Part shown: one piece after another, positions 24,945 through 32,692 of the stretch
Layout of the letters: every line of letters starts with the position of its first letter
Numbering within the stretch: position 1 is the first letter of the stretch
NCBI RefSeq assembly: GCF_902706185.1
Contig: NZ_CACSJM010000011.1
Span: 1-63,754, forward strand
DNA length: 63,754 nucleotides
DNA from: Roseomonas sp. 18066
GTDB lineage: Bacteria > Pseudomonadota > Alphaproteobacteria > Acetobacterales > Acetobacteraceae
Direction of reading: 5' to 3'
Translations under genes and position numbers: made by a program
The notes under the pieces: model-generated
Database searches by the model: none
Seen by the model: the letters and a program-made list of their open reading frames with translations, nothing else
Told to the model about the DNA's origin: nothing

Positions 24945-25999
24945 CGGGCCGGCCTCCGCCGCACCAGGATCAGCGCGAAGACCGGGGCGCCGACCAAAGC
25001 GGTGACCACGCCGATCGGCAGCACCTGCCCCGGCACGGCGATGCGCGAGACGACATCGGCGCCGATCAGGAACAGCGCGCCGATCAGCGCCGAGGCCGGC
25101 ACCAGCCGCACATGCCGCACGCCGACCAGGAAGCGCGCCGCATGCGGCACCACCAGGCCGACGAAGCCGACGGAGCCGACGATGCTGACCATCACCGCCG
25201 TTGCCAGGGCGGCGGCCAGGATCAGCAAGGCCTGCACCCGCTTCACCGGCACGCCCAGCGACAAGGCGGAGTCCGACCCGAAGGTGAAGGCGTCCAAAGC
25301 CCGCGCCTGCCACAGGCAGACCAGCGTCACGGCCAGCGCCACCGGCACCGCCGCGCCGACATTGTCCCAGCGCGCGCCGCTGAGGTTGCCGAGCAGCCAG
25401 AACATGATGCCGCGCGCCTGCTCGGCGCTGGCCGAGCGGGTGATGATGAAGGCGGTCAGCGCGTTGAACAGCTGCGAGCCGGCGATGCCCGCCAGCACGA
25501 TCTGTCCCGCCGCCCGCGGCCCGGCGCCGCCCCCCGAGGCCCGCGCCAGCAGCGCCACCAGCAGGAAGGCCGACAAGGCCCCGCCGAGCGCCCCGGCGGA
25601 CAAGGAGACCGCCCCCGCCCCGATCCCGGCGACCGTGACCAGCACCGCCCCGGTCGAAGCACCCGCAGAAATCCCCAGCAGATAGGGTTCCGCCAAAGCG
25701 TTGCGCAGCAGCGACTGCAGGATGACGCCGGACACCGCCAGCGACGCCCCGCAGCAGGCCGCGATGATCGCCCGCGTCAGCCGGTAGTTCCAGATGATGC
25801 CCTGGTCGATCCGATCCAGCGGATAACCCGCGCCAAAAATCTTGTTGGCCAGCGTCTGCCAGACGCTGGCCACCGGGATGGCGGTCTCGCCGATGCAGAT
25901 GCCGGCCAGGATGGCGCCGGCCAGCACCAGCGCGATCCAGCCGGCATGCAGGACGAAGCGGGCCGCCAGCCTCGTCAGCGGTCCCGCGACTGAGTTCAC
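24941..25999 (-). CDS. Corrinoid-type ABC transporter permease (BtuC/FecCD-like)
   Basis: 352 residues starting at GTG 25999, which overlaps the binding-protein stop as GTGA; a longer reading would be an arginine-rich non-protein. About ten hydrophobic segments as in BtuC. Family motifs: YRLTRAIIAACCGASLAVSG, LQSLLRNALAEPYLLGISAG, and GSVGFVGLVVPHAARFLVGV (coupling region) near residue 280. It works as a homodimer with the ATPase to import a large chelate across the inner membrane. Confidence 0.9.
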   Translation of the reverse strand: MNSVAGPLTRLAARFVLHAGWIALVLAGAILAGICIGETAIPVASVWQTLANKIFGAGYPLDRIDQGIIWNYRLTRAIIAACCGASLAVSGVILQSLLRNALAEPYLLGISAGASTGAVLVTVAGIGAGAVSLSAGALGGALSAFLLVALLARASGGGAGPRAAGQIVLAGIAGSQLFNALTAFIITRSASAEQARGIMFWLLGNLSGARWDNVGAAVPVALAVTLVCLWQARALDAFTFGSDSALSLGVPVKRVQALLILAAALATAVMVSIVGSVGFVGLVVPHAARFLVGVRHVRLVPASALIGALFLIGADVVSRIAVPGQVLPIGVVTALVGAPVFALILVRRRPAR

Positions 26000-27030
26000 T
26001 GCCGCAGCTTGGCCATGGCCTCGGTCAGCGCCTCCAGCCCGCCGACCAGGCGGATGGTGGCCTGCATGGCATGGGCGTCGATGATGACGATGCGGCCTTC
26101 GCGCACCGCGGTCATCTCGCGCGTCACCGGGTCGGCGCGCAGGAAGGCCAGCTTCTTCTCGACATCGTCGGCGGGGAAGCGGCGGCGGTCCATGCGGGCG
26201 ATGACGAGGACCGAAGGATTGGCGCGGGCGATGCTTTCCCAGCCGACCGTCGGCCATTCCTCGTCCGACTGCACGACGTTGCGCAGGCCGAGCGTGCGCA
26301 TCATGTAGCCCGGGATGCCCTTCTGGCCGGCCATATAGGGGTCGAGGTCGAGATCGGCGCTGGAGAACCAGAAGGCGGCGGAAGCATCCGTCAGCTTCAG
26401 CGCCTCGGCCCGCGCCACCGCCGCGGCCTCGCGGGCGCGGAGATCGGCGACCAGCTTCGCACCCGCCGCCTGGCGGTCGAAGACGGCGGCCAGCTGCTCG
26501 ATGCCCTTGTAGATGGTCGCCGTGGTGAAGGGCGCGGTGCGGGTGCCGTCGGCGCCGACCAGGTTGTTCTTGCCCTCGCAGTCGGAGGGCATGATGTAGG
26601 TCGGAACCCCGAGCTCATGGAATTGCGGCCGGGTGCCGACGACGCCCTGGGCGCCGATCATCCATTCGAACTGGGTGGCGACCAGGCCCGGCCGCTTGTT
26701 GATCACCGATTCGAAGCTGGGCGCGTTGTTGTCCAGCCGCGGCACGCGGTCGTTCTGCGCGGCGAATTCGGGCAGCACCGCGTTGAACCACAGCGAGGTG
26801 CCGGCCATGTTCTCGCCGACGCCCAGCGCATAGAGCGTCTCGGTCGCCGCCTGGCCGATGGTCACCACGTTGCGCGGCGCCGCTGGGAAGGTCAGCGTCT
26901 GGCCGCAATTTTCCACGGTCAGCGGATAGGCGGTGGATTGCGCGGCGGCCGGCAGCGCGGCCAGCAGGCCAGCGCCCAGCAATGCGGAAAGGAAAGCGCC
27001 GCGACGCGCGCGGCCCTGCGGATAACGCAT
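25996..27030 (-). CDS. Periplasmic binding protein of the riboswitch-controlled ABC importer (BtuF/FepB-like)
   Basis: 344 residues from ATG 27030, seven bases after a strong GGGGAGGA. Signal peptide at 1-26 (RGAFLSALLGAGLLAALPAAAQ). The TroA-type cluster fold is evident: YPLTVENCGQTLTFPAAPRNVVTIGQAATETLYALGVG, then a long helical linker and PTVGWESIARANPSVLVI. It resembles Fe-siderophore binding proteins, but the cobalamin riboswitch directly ahead argues for a corrinoid (cobalamin, cobinamide) or a cobalt chelate as ligand. First gene of the operon SBP-permease-ATPase-pseudoazurin. Confidence 0.85.
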   Translation of the reverse strand: MRYPQGRARRGAFLSALLGAGLLAALPAAAQSTAYPLTVENCGQTLTFPAAPRNVVTIGQAATETLYALGVGENMAGTSLWFNAVLPEFAAQNDRVPRLDNNAPSFESVINKRPGLVATQFEWMIGAQGVVGTRPQFHELGVPTYIMPSDCEGKNNLVGADGTRTAPFTTATIYKGIEQLAAVFDRQAAGAKLVADLRAREAAAVARAEALKLTDASAAFWFSSADLDLDPYMAGQKGIPGYMMRTLGLRNVVQSDEEWPTVGWESIARANPSVLVIARMDRRRFPADDVEKKLAFLRADPVTREMTAVREGRIVIIDAHAMQATIRLVGGLEALTEAMAKLRQ

Positions 27031-27071
27031 CAAAAAATCCTCCCCGGACACCCCGCCGGATGGGTCGTTGC

Positions 27072-27248
27072 ACGATGCCGGCAGGTCTCCTGACTGGCGG
27101 GTCATCGCCCTTCCCCGACCTTCCCGGGATCACTCCCAGTGGCGTCTTCGGAGAAAGGCTCGCCGCCTACAGTTGCGGGGGCAGTTCCGGTTCAGGCGCG
27201 TCGCCGTGCCTGACGGATTCCCTTTTGATTCCTTTCGGAAACCGGCGC
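27072..27248 (-). ncRNA. Cobalamin riboswitch ahead of the corrinoid ABC operon
   Basis: Read on the minus strand: GCCGGTTTCC, AAAAGGGAATCCG, GAACTGCCCCCGCAACTG (about 27187-27170), CTCCGAAGACGCCACTGGG, CCCGGGAAGG, and AGTCAGGAGACCTGCC (27095-27080). The P1 arms GCCGG/CCGGC lie near 27242-27246 and 27078-27082. The element ends about 42 nt before the binding-protein start. It begins only about ten bases after the nikE stop (27256-27258), so its promoter must lie in nikE or it is read from the nik operon. Confidence 0.95.
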
Positions 27249-27255
27249 TGGCTGT

Positions 27256-28047
27256 CTAGCCGACCGCGCGGCGGGCCGGCAAGCGCGGCCTGGGCATCTC
27301 CGGCAGGATGGCGTCGCGCAGCGCCTGCAGCACCGGCGGCAGCGGGCCGGGGCCGAAGGGGCTCTCTACTTCGACGGGGCGGCGGTCCTGCATGACATAG
27401 GACCGGTCGGCGAAGCCCCGCAGCAGCCGCAGGTCATGGGTGACGAACAGGAAGGCCATGCCGTGCTGGGCGCGCAGGCGCTTCAGCAGGGCCATGATCT
27501 TGGCCTGGGTCTCCAGGTCCAGGCTGTTCACCGCCTCGTCCAGCACCACCAGCCGCGGCCTTGTCGCCAGCGCGCGGGCGATGCAGAGGCGCTGCAGCTG
27601 GCCGCCGCTCATCCGATGGGCGGGGCGGTCGAGCAGTTCCGCGGGTAGGTCGACCTCGGCCAGAAGGGCCGCGACGCGGTCGCGGCTGGCCTCGCCTTGG
27701 ACGGTGAGCGGCTCGGCCACGACCTCATAGCCGGTGAAGCGCGGGCTGGTGGCGGCCTGGGGGTCCTGGAAGACGGCCTGGATGGCGCGGCGGGTCTCCG
27801 GCGCCATGCGGCCGCGGGGGTCGGTCAGGGGGGCGCCGTCGAAGGTGATGGCGCCGGCATCGGGCCGTTCCAGCCCCAGCACCAGCCGGCCCAGCGTGCT
27901 CTTGCCCGAGCCGGTGGGGCCGAGCAGCGCCACGCATTCGCCGGCGCCGATGGACAGCGTCGCCCCCTGCAGCACCGGATGCCGGCGGCTGCGCGAAAAA
28001 ATCCCGCCCTGGCGATAGGCGTGATGGACGCCTTCCAGCTGCATCAT
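27256..28047 (-). CDS. nikE: Nickel ABC transporter ATP-binding protein NikE
   Basis: 263 residues, start overlapping the nikD stop (ATGA). Walker A GPTGSGKST, signature MSGGQLQRLCIARAL, Walker B LVVLDEAVNSLD (Ala-Val where Pro-Thr/Leu is usual) and switch His FVTHDLRLLR. It belongs to the dipeptide/nickel ATPase family (DppF/NikE type). The assignment to nickel comes from its place as last gene of nikABCDE and from nikR with its operator. The conserved C-terminal oligopeptide-transporter extension is short. Confidence 0.88.
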   Translation of the reverse strand: MMQLEGVHHAYRQGGIFSRSRRHPVLQGATLSIGAGECVALLGPTGSGKSTLGRLVLGLERPDAGAITFDGAPLTDPRGRMAPETRRAIQAVFQDPQAATSPRFTGYEVVAEPLTVQGEASRDRVAALLAEVDLPAELLDRPAHRMSGGQLQRLCIARALATRPRLVVLDEAVNSLDLETQAKIMALLKRLRAQHGMAFLFVTHDLRLLRGFADRSYVMQDRRPVEVESPFGPGPLPPVLQALRDAILPEMPRPRLPARRAVG

Positions 28048-28805
28048 GCGTAGAGCGCCCGATGCGCGGCGACCAGCGCCTGGGCACGGGGATGCGCCGG
28101 GTCCTCGAACAGGTTTCGGGCGGATTGCAGCTCGACGATGCGACCCTGGTCCATCACCGCCACCGTGTCGGCCAGGCGGGCGATGACGGACAGGTCGTGG
28201 GTGACCAGCAGCAGCCCGATGCCGCGGCGCTGCACCAGCGTCTCCAGCAGGTCGAGCAGCCGCGCCTGCACCACCAGGTCGAGATCGGTCGTCGGCTCGT
28301 CGGCCAGCAGAAAGAAAGGATCGCGCGCCAAGGCGAGGGCCAGCATCACCCGCTGCAGCATGCCGCCGCTGAGCTGGGAGGGGTAGAGCGGCGCGATCTC
28401 CCCCGGCCGCTCGAAGCCGACCTCGGCCAGCAGCGCCTGCATTTTTTCCCGCGCCGGGGCGCCGCGCAGCCCGTCGCAGGCGAAGGTCTCGAAAAAATGC
28501 CGGCCGATGGTCACCAGCGGGTTGAAGCCGCCGCGCGGCGCCTGCTGCACCAGCCCGACCATGCGGCCGCGCAGCGTCGCGGGCTCGACCGGCTCGCTGT
28601 CCAGCGCCACCAGCCCGGCGACGCGCCTGACCCCCGGCGGCAGCAGGTCGAGGATGGCCAGCGTCGTCAGGCTCTTGCCGCCGCCGCTGGTGCCGACCAG
28701 GCCGAGCACCTTCCCCCGCCGCAAGGTCAGGCTGACATCGCGCACCAGGGCATGCTCGCCGTCATGCAGGTGCAGGGCGAGCAGCGAGAGGGAGCGCGGG
28801 CTCAA
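28044..28805 (-). CDS. nikD: Nickel ABC transporter ATP-binding protein NikD
   Basis: 253 residues. No ATG or GTG lies before the ATPase fold. The best start is TTG 28805, which forms a TTGA overlap with the nikC stop, the same pattern as its neighbours. Walker A VGTSGGGKS, Q-loop LVQQAPRGGFNPLV, signature LSGGMLQRVMLALALA, Walker B FLLADEPTTDLD, switch His LVTHDLSVI. It pairs with NikE to drive nickel uptake through NikBC. A rare TTG start may keep its synthesis low or strictly coupled. Confidence 0.85.
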   Translation of the reverse strand: MSPRSLSLLALHLHDGEHALVRDVSLTLRRGKVLGLVGTSGGGKSLTTLAILDLLPPGVRRVAGLVALDSEPVEPATLRGRMVGLVQQAPRGGFNPLVTIGRHFFETFACDGLRGAPAREKMQALLAEVGFERPGEIAPLYPSQLSGGMLQRVMLALALARDPFFLLADEPTTDLDLVVQARLLDLLETLVQRRGIGLLLVTHDLSVIARLADTVAVMDQGRIVELQSARNLFEDPAHPRAQALVAAHRALYA

Positions 28806-29617
28806 TGGAGGTGGTCCGGCATGCCGGGGTCCAGCCGGTCGCGCAAAGCGTCGCCCAGCAGGTTGCAGCCTAGCACGGTCAGCAGGATGGCGGCGCCGGG
28901 CAGCAGCACCAGCAGCGGAGCGCTGCGGAAGAACGGCCGGGCGTCGTTGATCATGATGCCCCATTCGGCCGCCGGCGGCGCCAGGCCGAGGCCCAGGAAG
29001 GAAAGCCCCGCCACATGCAGCAGCCAATGCCCGAGATCGAGGCTGGCCAGCACCGCCAGCGGCCCGGCCAGCGCCGGCAGCAGATGCCGCCGCGCGATGG
29101 CCAGGCGCGACAGGCCGGCGATGCGGGCGGCGGCGATATGGTCGCGCTGCCGCAGCGAGAGCGTCACGCCGCGCACCAGCCGCGCATACCAGGCCCAGTG
29201 CGACAGCGCGATGGCGACGACCACGTTGGTGATGCCGGTGCCCAGCGCGCCGATCATGAACAGCGCCAGCACCAGGGTCGGCACGGTCATGAAGGCGTCG
29301 CAGATGCGCATAAGCACGGCATCCACCACGCCGCCCGCCAGCCCCGCCACCATCCCCACCGAGCAGCCGAAGGTCAGCACCAGCACCAGGATCATCGCGA
29401 CGGCGCCGAAGGAGGCCCGCGCCCCCCAGATGATTCGAGAAAGCATGTCGCGGCCGAGATGGTCGGTGCCCAGCCAATGCCCGGCCGAGGGCGGCTGCAG
29501 CCGGCTGGCGAGCTCGGTGAGCGTCGGGTCGTAGGGCGCGATCCAGGGGGCGAAAGCCGCGGCCAGCAGCAGCAGGGCGACCAGCCCCGCCGCGGCCGGG
29601 ATGACGTATTTCTTCAC
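28802..29617 (-). CDS. nikC: Nickel ABC transporter permease NikC
   Basis: 271 residues starting at GTG 29617 (GTGA overlap with the nikB stop). N-terminal helix KYVIPAAAGLVALLLLAAAF, then APYDPTLTELASRLQPPSAGHWLGTDHLGRDM, the hallmark of DppC/NikC permeases, and the EAA loop HIAAARIAGLSRLAIARRHLLP. About six membrane helices. Forms the inner-membrane channel with NikB. Confidence 0.9.
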   Translation of the reverse strand: MKKYVIPAAAGLVALLLLAAAFAPWIAPYDPTLTELASRLQPPSAGHWLGTDHLGRDMLSRIIWGARASFGAVAMILVLVLTFGCSVGMVAGLAGGVVDAVLMRICDAFMTVPTLVLALFMIGALGTGITNVVVAIALSHWAWYARLVRGVTLSLRQRDHIAAARIAGLSRLAIARRHLLPALAGPLAVLASLDLGHWLLHVAGLSFLGLGLAPPAAEWGIMINDARPFFRSAPLLVLLPGAAILLTVLGCNLLGDALRDRLDPGMPDHLH

Positions 29618-30552
29618 GCCGCGCCCTCCAGCCGGATGCGCGGGTCCAGCCAGGCATAGGCGATGTCGACCACCAGGTTGCACAGCACGAAGATCGTCGT
29701 CATCGCCAGCACAAAACCCTGCAGCACCGGATAGTCGCGGTTGGCGATGGCCAGCAGCGCATAGCGGCCGAGGCCGGGCCAGCCGAAGACGCTTTCCACC
29801 ACCATGGCGCCGCCCATCAGCTCGCCCAGATGCAGGCCGATGGCGGTCAGCGGCGGCAGCAGCGCGTTCAGCATGACATGCCGCCCGATCAGCGTCCGCC
29901 GCGGCAGGCCGCGGGCGCGGGCGAAGCGCAGATGCGGCTCGCCCAGCACGCCGAGCACCGAGGCGCGCACCAGCCGCAGCATGACGCAGGCCGACATGGT
30001 GGCGGTGGCCAGTGCCGGCAGGATGATGCTCGCAAATCCGTCGCGGCCGATCGCCGGCAGCCAGCCCAGCGTCACCGCGAAGACCAGCACGAACAAGAAC
30101 CCCAGCCAGAAGTTCGGCAGCGAGACGCCGAGGAAGGCGATGGCCCGCGTCAGGTGGTCCGGCCAGCGGTCGCGGTGCAGCGCCGCCCAGAGGCCGAGCG
30201 GCACGCCGAAAGCGATGGTCACCAGCATCGCCGTCCCCGCCAGCTGCAGGGTCGCCGGCAGGTAATGCGTGATTTCCTCCAGCACCGGACGGCGGGTGAA
30301 CCAGGATTCTCCCAGATTGCCGCGCAGCGCCTCGGCCAGCCAGGCGAGATACTGCGCCGGGATGGCGCGATCCAACCCAAGCTCGGCCCGCGCCAGGGCC
30401 AGCGCCGCATCGGTCGGCGGGATCTGCGCCAGCCGCAGATAGTCCAGCGCCGGATCGCCGCGCCCGAGGCGCAGCATGGCGAAGAAGCCGAAGGAGACAA
30501 GCAGCAGCAGCGGCAGCAGGCTGGCCAGCCGCCGCAGGGCGAAACGCAGCAT
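29614..30552 (-). CDS. nikB: Nickel ABC transporter permease NikB
   Basis: 312 residues. MLRFALRRLASLLPLLLLVS at the N-terminus is typical of DppB/NikB, as are the periplasmic stretch GDPALDYLRLAQIPPTDAAL ... LGLDRAIPAQYLAWL, PNFWLGFLFVLVF, and the EAA loop LRFARARGLPRRTLIGRHVMLNAL near residue 205. Four bases separate it from nikA. Confidence 0.9.
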   Translation of the reverse strand: MLRFALRRLASLLPLLLLVSFGFFAMLRLGRGDPALDYLRLAQIPPTDAALALARAELGLDRAIPAQYLAWLAEALRGNLGESWFTRRPVLEEITHYLPATLQLAGTAMLVTIAFGVPLGLWAALHRDRWPDHLTRAIAFLGVSLPNFWLGFLFVLVFAVTLGWLPAIGRDGFASIILPALATATMSACVMLRLVRASVLGVLGEPHLRFARARGLPRRTLIGRHVMLNALLPPLTAIGLHLGELMGGAMVVESVFGWPGLGRYALLAIANRDYPVLQGFVLAMTTIFVLCNLVVDIAYAWLDPRIRLEGAA

Positions 30553-30556
30553 CGGG

Positions 30557-32149
30557 TCAGCCCTGGCCGATCAGCGCGAAGGGGATTTCTGTCTGAGTCG
30601 CGCCGAAGGGCACCTTTCCCAGCTCCCGCCGGTGCACGACCTTGTTGGTCAGGAAGGAGACTGGGAAATACACCGCCTGCTCGTGCAGCGTGGTCAGCAG
30701 CCAGCGATATTCCGCAGCCCGCACCGCCTCCTCGGTGCTGGCCAGCACGCCGGTGATGCGACGGTCGATCTCTTCCTTCATCGGCAACCCGCGCTGCGCC
30801 TGGTAGTCGGCATGGGCCGGCGCCCGCATCGAGCCCATGAAGGCATGCGGGTCATAGGGCGCGCCCCAGCTGTCGCCGAAGATCATGCCGAACTCGCCGG
30901 ACCGCTGGCGGCCGTCATAGGTGCCGGCATCCTCGCCGATCAACTTTCCGTCGATGCCGATGCGGGCGAGGTCGCCCTGGATCGCCTCGGCCAGCGCCTT
31001 CTGCAGCGCGTCGCTGCCGGTGAAGCACAGGTCGAGGGCAAGCGCCTTGCCGTCACGCTGCCGGATGCGGCCGCCAGCGGGCAGGCGCCAGCCCGCCGCC
31101 TCCAGCCGGGCGATGGCCGCCGGCCGGTCGAAGCCGGGGGCGCGCAGGCCGAGGCCCGTATACGGAAAATTCTCGGCGAAGAGGGTTTCCGCCGCCGGCT
31201 CGGTGTCGAGCAGGACGTGCTTGACCAGCGCCGCGCGGTCGATGCCCTGGGCGATGGCCTGGCGCACCGCCAGCTCCTCGGTCGGAAACCGGGAAGCATT
31301 CACCGCCAGCAGCCGCGTGCCGATCGGCGGCGAGATCGCGGTGGTGAAGCGCCGGTCCGCCGCGAACCGGCGGAAGGTGTCGCCGTCGAGCTGGTCGGTG
31401 CCATAGGTCAGGTCGATCTCGCCGGCCTCCAGCGCCAGCGCCCGGGCATTGCTGTCACCGACGACGCGCACCAGCACTTCTTCCAGCGCCGGCTTCGGCC
31501 CCCAGTGATGCGGGTTGCGGCGGAACAGGTCGTGCTGGCCGCGGATGGTCTCGGCCAGCATCCAGGGGCCGGTGCCGATCGGCGCCGCCAGGCTGCCATC
31601 CGGGCGCAGCGCCGCCGGCGAGGCGAAGCGCAATGGCCGCGGCAAGGCGAGCTCCAGCAGCGTCGGGTAGTAGCCGCCCTTCAGCCGCAGCCGGACGGTG
31701 GAAGGGTCGAGCGCCTCGACGCCCTCGATCCGCTCGACCAGGGCCAGCCAGGCATGGCGCGGGCGGTTGCGCAGCACCGCCTCGATGTTGGCCACCACCG
31801 CGGCGGCATCGAAGGCGGTGCCGTCGGCGAAGCGCACCCCCGGCCGCAGCGCGAAGCGCCAGCTCCGGCCATCCGGTTCCAGCGCCCAGGCGGTCGCCAA
31901 AGCGGGGGCGATGCCGCCCCCCTCGACATAGCGGACCAGAGGCTCGTAGAGCATGGACTGGGCGTACATCTGGTTGGGCGAATAGAGATGCGGATGCAGC
32001 GGCCCGGCATTGCTGGGCCAGGAGAAGGTCAGCCGCCGCCTGCCCGCCTGAGCCTGGGCCTGAGCCTGAGCCTGAGCCTGGGCTTGTACGCTTCCGGCGG
32101 TCGGCGCCGCCAAAGCGGGCAGGGCTTGCAGCAGGCGACGACGCAGCAT
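30557..32149 (-). CDS. nikA: Nickel-binding periplasmic protein NikA
   Basis: 530 residues, close to the 524 of the E. coli protein. Signal peptide 1-23, then an unusual (Gln-Ala)n stretch, then the family SBP-5 fold: RLTFSWPSNAGPLHPHLYSPNQMYAQSMLYEPLVRY, FADGTAFDAAAVVANIEAVL, GTGPWMLAE and a C-terminal GQG. Residues His-Pro-His near the N-terminus match the NikA start. It binds nickel chelates in the periplasm for NikBCDE. The divergent nikR and the NikR operator in the shared promoter make the nickel assignment firm, compared with dipeptide homologues. Confidence 0.92.
   Translation of the reverse strand: MLRRRLLQALPALAAPTAGSVQAQAQAQAQAQAQAGRRRLTFSWPSNAGPLHPHLYSPNQMYAQSMLYEPLVRYVEGGGIAPALATAWALEPDGRSWRFALRPGVRFADGTAFDAAAVVANIEAVLRNRPRHAWLALVERIEGVEALDPSTVRLRLKGGYYPTLLELALPRPLRFASPAALRPDGSLAAPIGTGPWMLAETIRGQHDLFRRNPHHWGPKPALEEVLVRVVGDSNARALALEAGEIDLTYGTDQLDGDTFRRFAADRRFTTAISPPIGTRLLAVNASRFPTEELAVRQAIAQGIDRAALVKHVLLDTEPAAETLFAENFPYTGLGLRAPGFDRPAAIARLEAAGWRLPAGGRIRQRDGKALALDLCFTGSDALQKALAEAIQGDLARIGIDGKLIGEDAGTYDGRQRSGEFGMIFGDSWGAPYDPHAFMGSMRAPAHADYQAQRGLPMKEEIDRRITGVLASTEEAVRAAEYRWLLTTLHEQAVYFPVSFLTNKVVHRRELGKVPFGATQTEIPFALIGQG
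32045..32086 (-). repeat. Hexanucleotide tandem repeat in nikA
   Basis: Seven tandem copies of RGCCTG (plus strand; last copy GGCTTG) encode the (Gln-Ala)n stretch right after the signal peptide. The six-base unit keeps the frame, so copy-number change would only lengthen or shorten the flexible N-terminus of mature NikA. Confidence 0.8.
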
Positions 32150-32190
32150 CCGGCTTTTCCTCGGGATCGGCCCTGAAGCCCGGGCGGCCG

Positions 32191-32218
32191 GTATGCTAAA
32201 TTGGAAGAAACATCATAT
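32191..32218. promoter_or_regulatory. NikR operator between nikA and nikR
   Basis: GTATGC (32191-32196), 16 bp, TCATAT (32213-32218): this matches the known NikR site GTATGA-N16-TCATAC at 10 of 12 bases with exact spacing. It lies 42 bp from the nikA start and 34 bp from the nikR start, so Ni-bound NikR could repress both. Confidence 0.8.
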
Positions 32219-32251
32219 CAACCGGTGGAATGCCGGCCGCGGAGATCCCGG

Positions 32252-32683
32252 ATGCAGCGCATCACCATCACCCTGGACGAGGCGCTGCTGCAGGAAGTCG
32301 ATGCGCTGGGCATCCAGGAAGGCCGGGGCGGCAACCGCTCGGAAACCATCCGCGACCTGATCCGCGCCGGGCTGCGCCAGGCAGCGCCCCCGCCCGAGGG
32401 GCCCTGCGCCGCCGCCATCGCCTATGTCTACGACCACCACCGGCGCGACCTGCCGGAGCGGCTGACCAATGCCTTCCACGACCATCACGACCTGTCGGTG
32501 GCGACGATGCATGTGCATCTCGACCACCACAACTGCCTGGAGGTCGCGGTGCTGAAAGGCGACGGCGCCGAGATCCGCCGCTTCGCCGAGGCCGTCACCG
32601 GCCAGCGCGGCGTCCGCCATGGCAGCCTGCTGGTGGTGGCGCCGCAGGCCGGCGACGCCCACCACCACCATCACGACGAGTAA
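32252..32683 (+). CDS. nikR: Nickel-responsive regulator NikR
   Basis: 143 residues from ATG 32252 (GGAG upstream). The ribbon-helix-helix domain is MQRITITLDEALLQEVDALG ... NRSETIRDLIRAGL. The nickel-binding ACT-like domain has all four high-affinity ligands at the same numbers as in E. coli: His76, His87, His89 and Cys95 (SVATMHVHLDHHNC). The C-terminus ends in an added His-rich tail (five His before DE) that could bind extra metal. It represses nikABCDE when nickel is plentiful; the gene diverges from nikA over the operator. Confidence 0.96.
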   Translation: MQRITITLDEALLQEVDALGIQEGRGGNRSETIRDLIRAGLRQAAPPPEGPCAAAIAYVYDHHRRDLPERLTNAFHDHHDLSVATMHVHLDHHNCLEVAVLKGDGAEIRRFAEAVTGQRGVRHGSLLVVAPQAGDAHHHHHDE

Positions 32684-32692
32684 GCGCCCGGC

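Noticed and set aside
24180..27030. Ferric siderophore or haem importer
   Set aside because: Sequence alone allows it, but a complete cobalamin riboswitch immediately upstream favours a corrinoid or cobalt-chelate substrate.
28044..29657. One long 537-residue ATPase reading through the permease region
   Set aside because: The first half is an out-of-frame reading of nikC; the ATPase begins at TTG 28805, which overlaps the nikC stop.
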